Source: Cryomorphaceae bacterium
Lineage (GTDB): Bacteria; Bacteroidota; Bacteroidia; Flavobacteriales; Schleiferiaceae
DNA length: 6,634 bases
Reading direction: 5' to 3'
Assembly (NCBI GenBank): GCA_003445735.1
Contig: DMCR01000147.1
Location: 1 to 6,634 of the forward strand
Under the pieces are notes generated by a model. It was not told where the DNA came from, made no database searches, and worked only from the letters and a program-made list of their open reading frames with translations. The translations under genes and the position numbers were made by a program. Shown here piece after piece: positions 6,289 to 6,634 of this stretch. The first letter of the stretch is position 1, and each line of letters opens with the position of its first letter.

Positions 6289-6634
6289 TGCGCCGGGTCT
6301 TGCTCATAGCATTAGTGCTGTTTTCGTTCAGTGCACAGGCCCAACTCGATTGGTGGAATCAAATACATAATTGGGACGGAACTACGCCTTGGACCCAATA
6401 CATGAAATATTCTCATGCGTATTTGGGTCCAAATGCCATTCCCATTCCTACCCTTCAGCGAAGTGACTGTAGTTATTTTAAAAGCAGCTCACAGATGAGC
6501 CTCATCGAGGACGACAGCTTCTTGAGCCTGCACAACGAGCTACATTGGGACAGAGGCCACACGCAGATTCACATCACACATCAAAGTATCGAGTATTTCC
6601 GCACCTCCACCGAGCTGCGTGACTACCGTATCTC
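6288..6634 (+). CDS. Exported protein of unknown function, partial (N-terminal 115 residues)
   Basis: The ATG at 6288-6290 shares its A with the dnaX stop (TAATG), and the frame stays open to the right edge. The product begins with a clear Sec signal peptide: basic MRR, a hydrophobic core (VLLIALVLFSF) and a likely signal peptidase I site after SAQA, around residues 15-18. There is no lipobox cysteine. The mature part opens LDWWNQIHNWDGTTPWTQY and continues MKYSHAYLGPNAIPIP, rich in Trp, Tyr, His and Asn, then HNELHWDRGHTQIHITHQSIEYF, which alternates in a way that suggests beta strands. I do not recognise the family. The site of action is periplasm or outer membrane. The one-base overlap implies co-transcription and translational coupling with dnaX, though a functional link is not implied. 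Confidence 0.8.
   Translation, partial: MRRVLLIALVLFSFSAQAQLDWWNQIHNWDGTTPWTQYMKYSHAYLGPNAIPIPTLQRSDCSYFKSSSQMSLIEDDSFLSLHNELHWDRGHTQIHITHQSIEYFRTSTELRDYRI

Noticed and set aside
1..6634. Mobile element, CRISPR array, phage, tRNA or defence system
   Set aside because: No direct-repeat array, transposase or integrase motif, tRNA-like cloverleaf or defence domain was found. Genes are housekeeping or envelope types in compact order.

Overview
The window looks like an ordinary chromosomal segment of a member of the Bacteroidota, most likely of the Flavobacteriales type. Four things support this. The intergenic regions carry TAnnTTTG promoter -7 boxes. The ribosomal cluster is rpsF-rpsR-rplI with no ssb or priB between the genes. 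The DnaX protein lacks the usual zinc-binding cysteines. The permease resembles the FtsX/MacB-type permeases common in this phylum. The organism assignment is inference from these signs; no marker gene search was run.

Layout from left to right. (1) A long minus-strand reading frame runs off the left edge. It encodes a type I phosphodiesterase/nucleotide pyrophosphatase (alkaline phosphatase superfamily) with an apparently complete catalytic set and a TPR-like C-terminus. It has no ATG, so its start is uncertain. (2) Diverging from it is a plus-strand MacB-like ABC transporter permease. (3) Its stop codon sits one base from the stop of a convergent 57-residue minus-strand membrane protein. (4) The minus-strand ribosomal operon rpsF-rpsR-rplI follows, with a clear promoter at its head and a clear intrinsic terminator at its end. 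(5) A 133-bp divergent promoter region separates rpsF from plus-strand dnaX (clamp loader tau/gamma subunit). (6) The dnaX stop overlaps the start of an exported protein of unknown function that runs off the right edge.

The most interesting signal is inside dnaX. A run of ten A residues (5450-5459) lies exactly at the end of clamp-loader domain III, and both shifted frames meet a stop codon within seven codons (TAA 5474-5476, TAG 5478-5480). This is the arrangement expected of a programmed slippage site that makes a short gamma-like product beside full-length tau, as known from Thermus (transcriptional slippage) and, by a different mechanism, from E. coli (ribosomal frameshift).

The genes do not form one pathway. 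Translation (S6, S18, L9) and replication (DnaX) are core functions, flanked by envelope and metabolic genes. I see no mobile element, CRISPR array, tRNA, rRNA or defence system.
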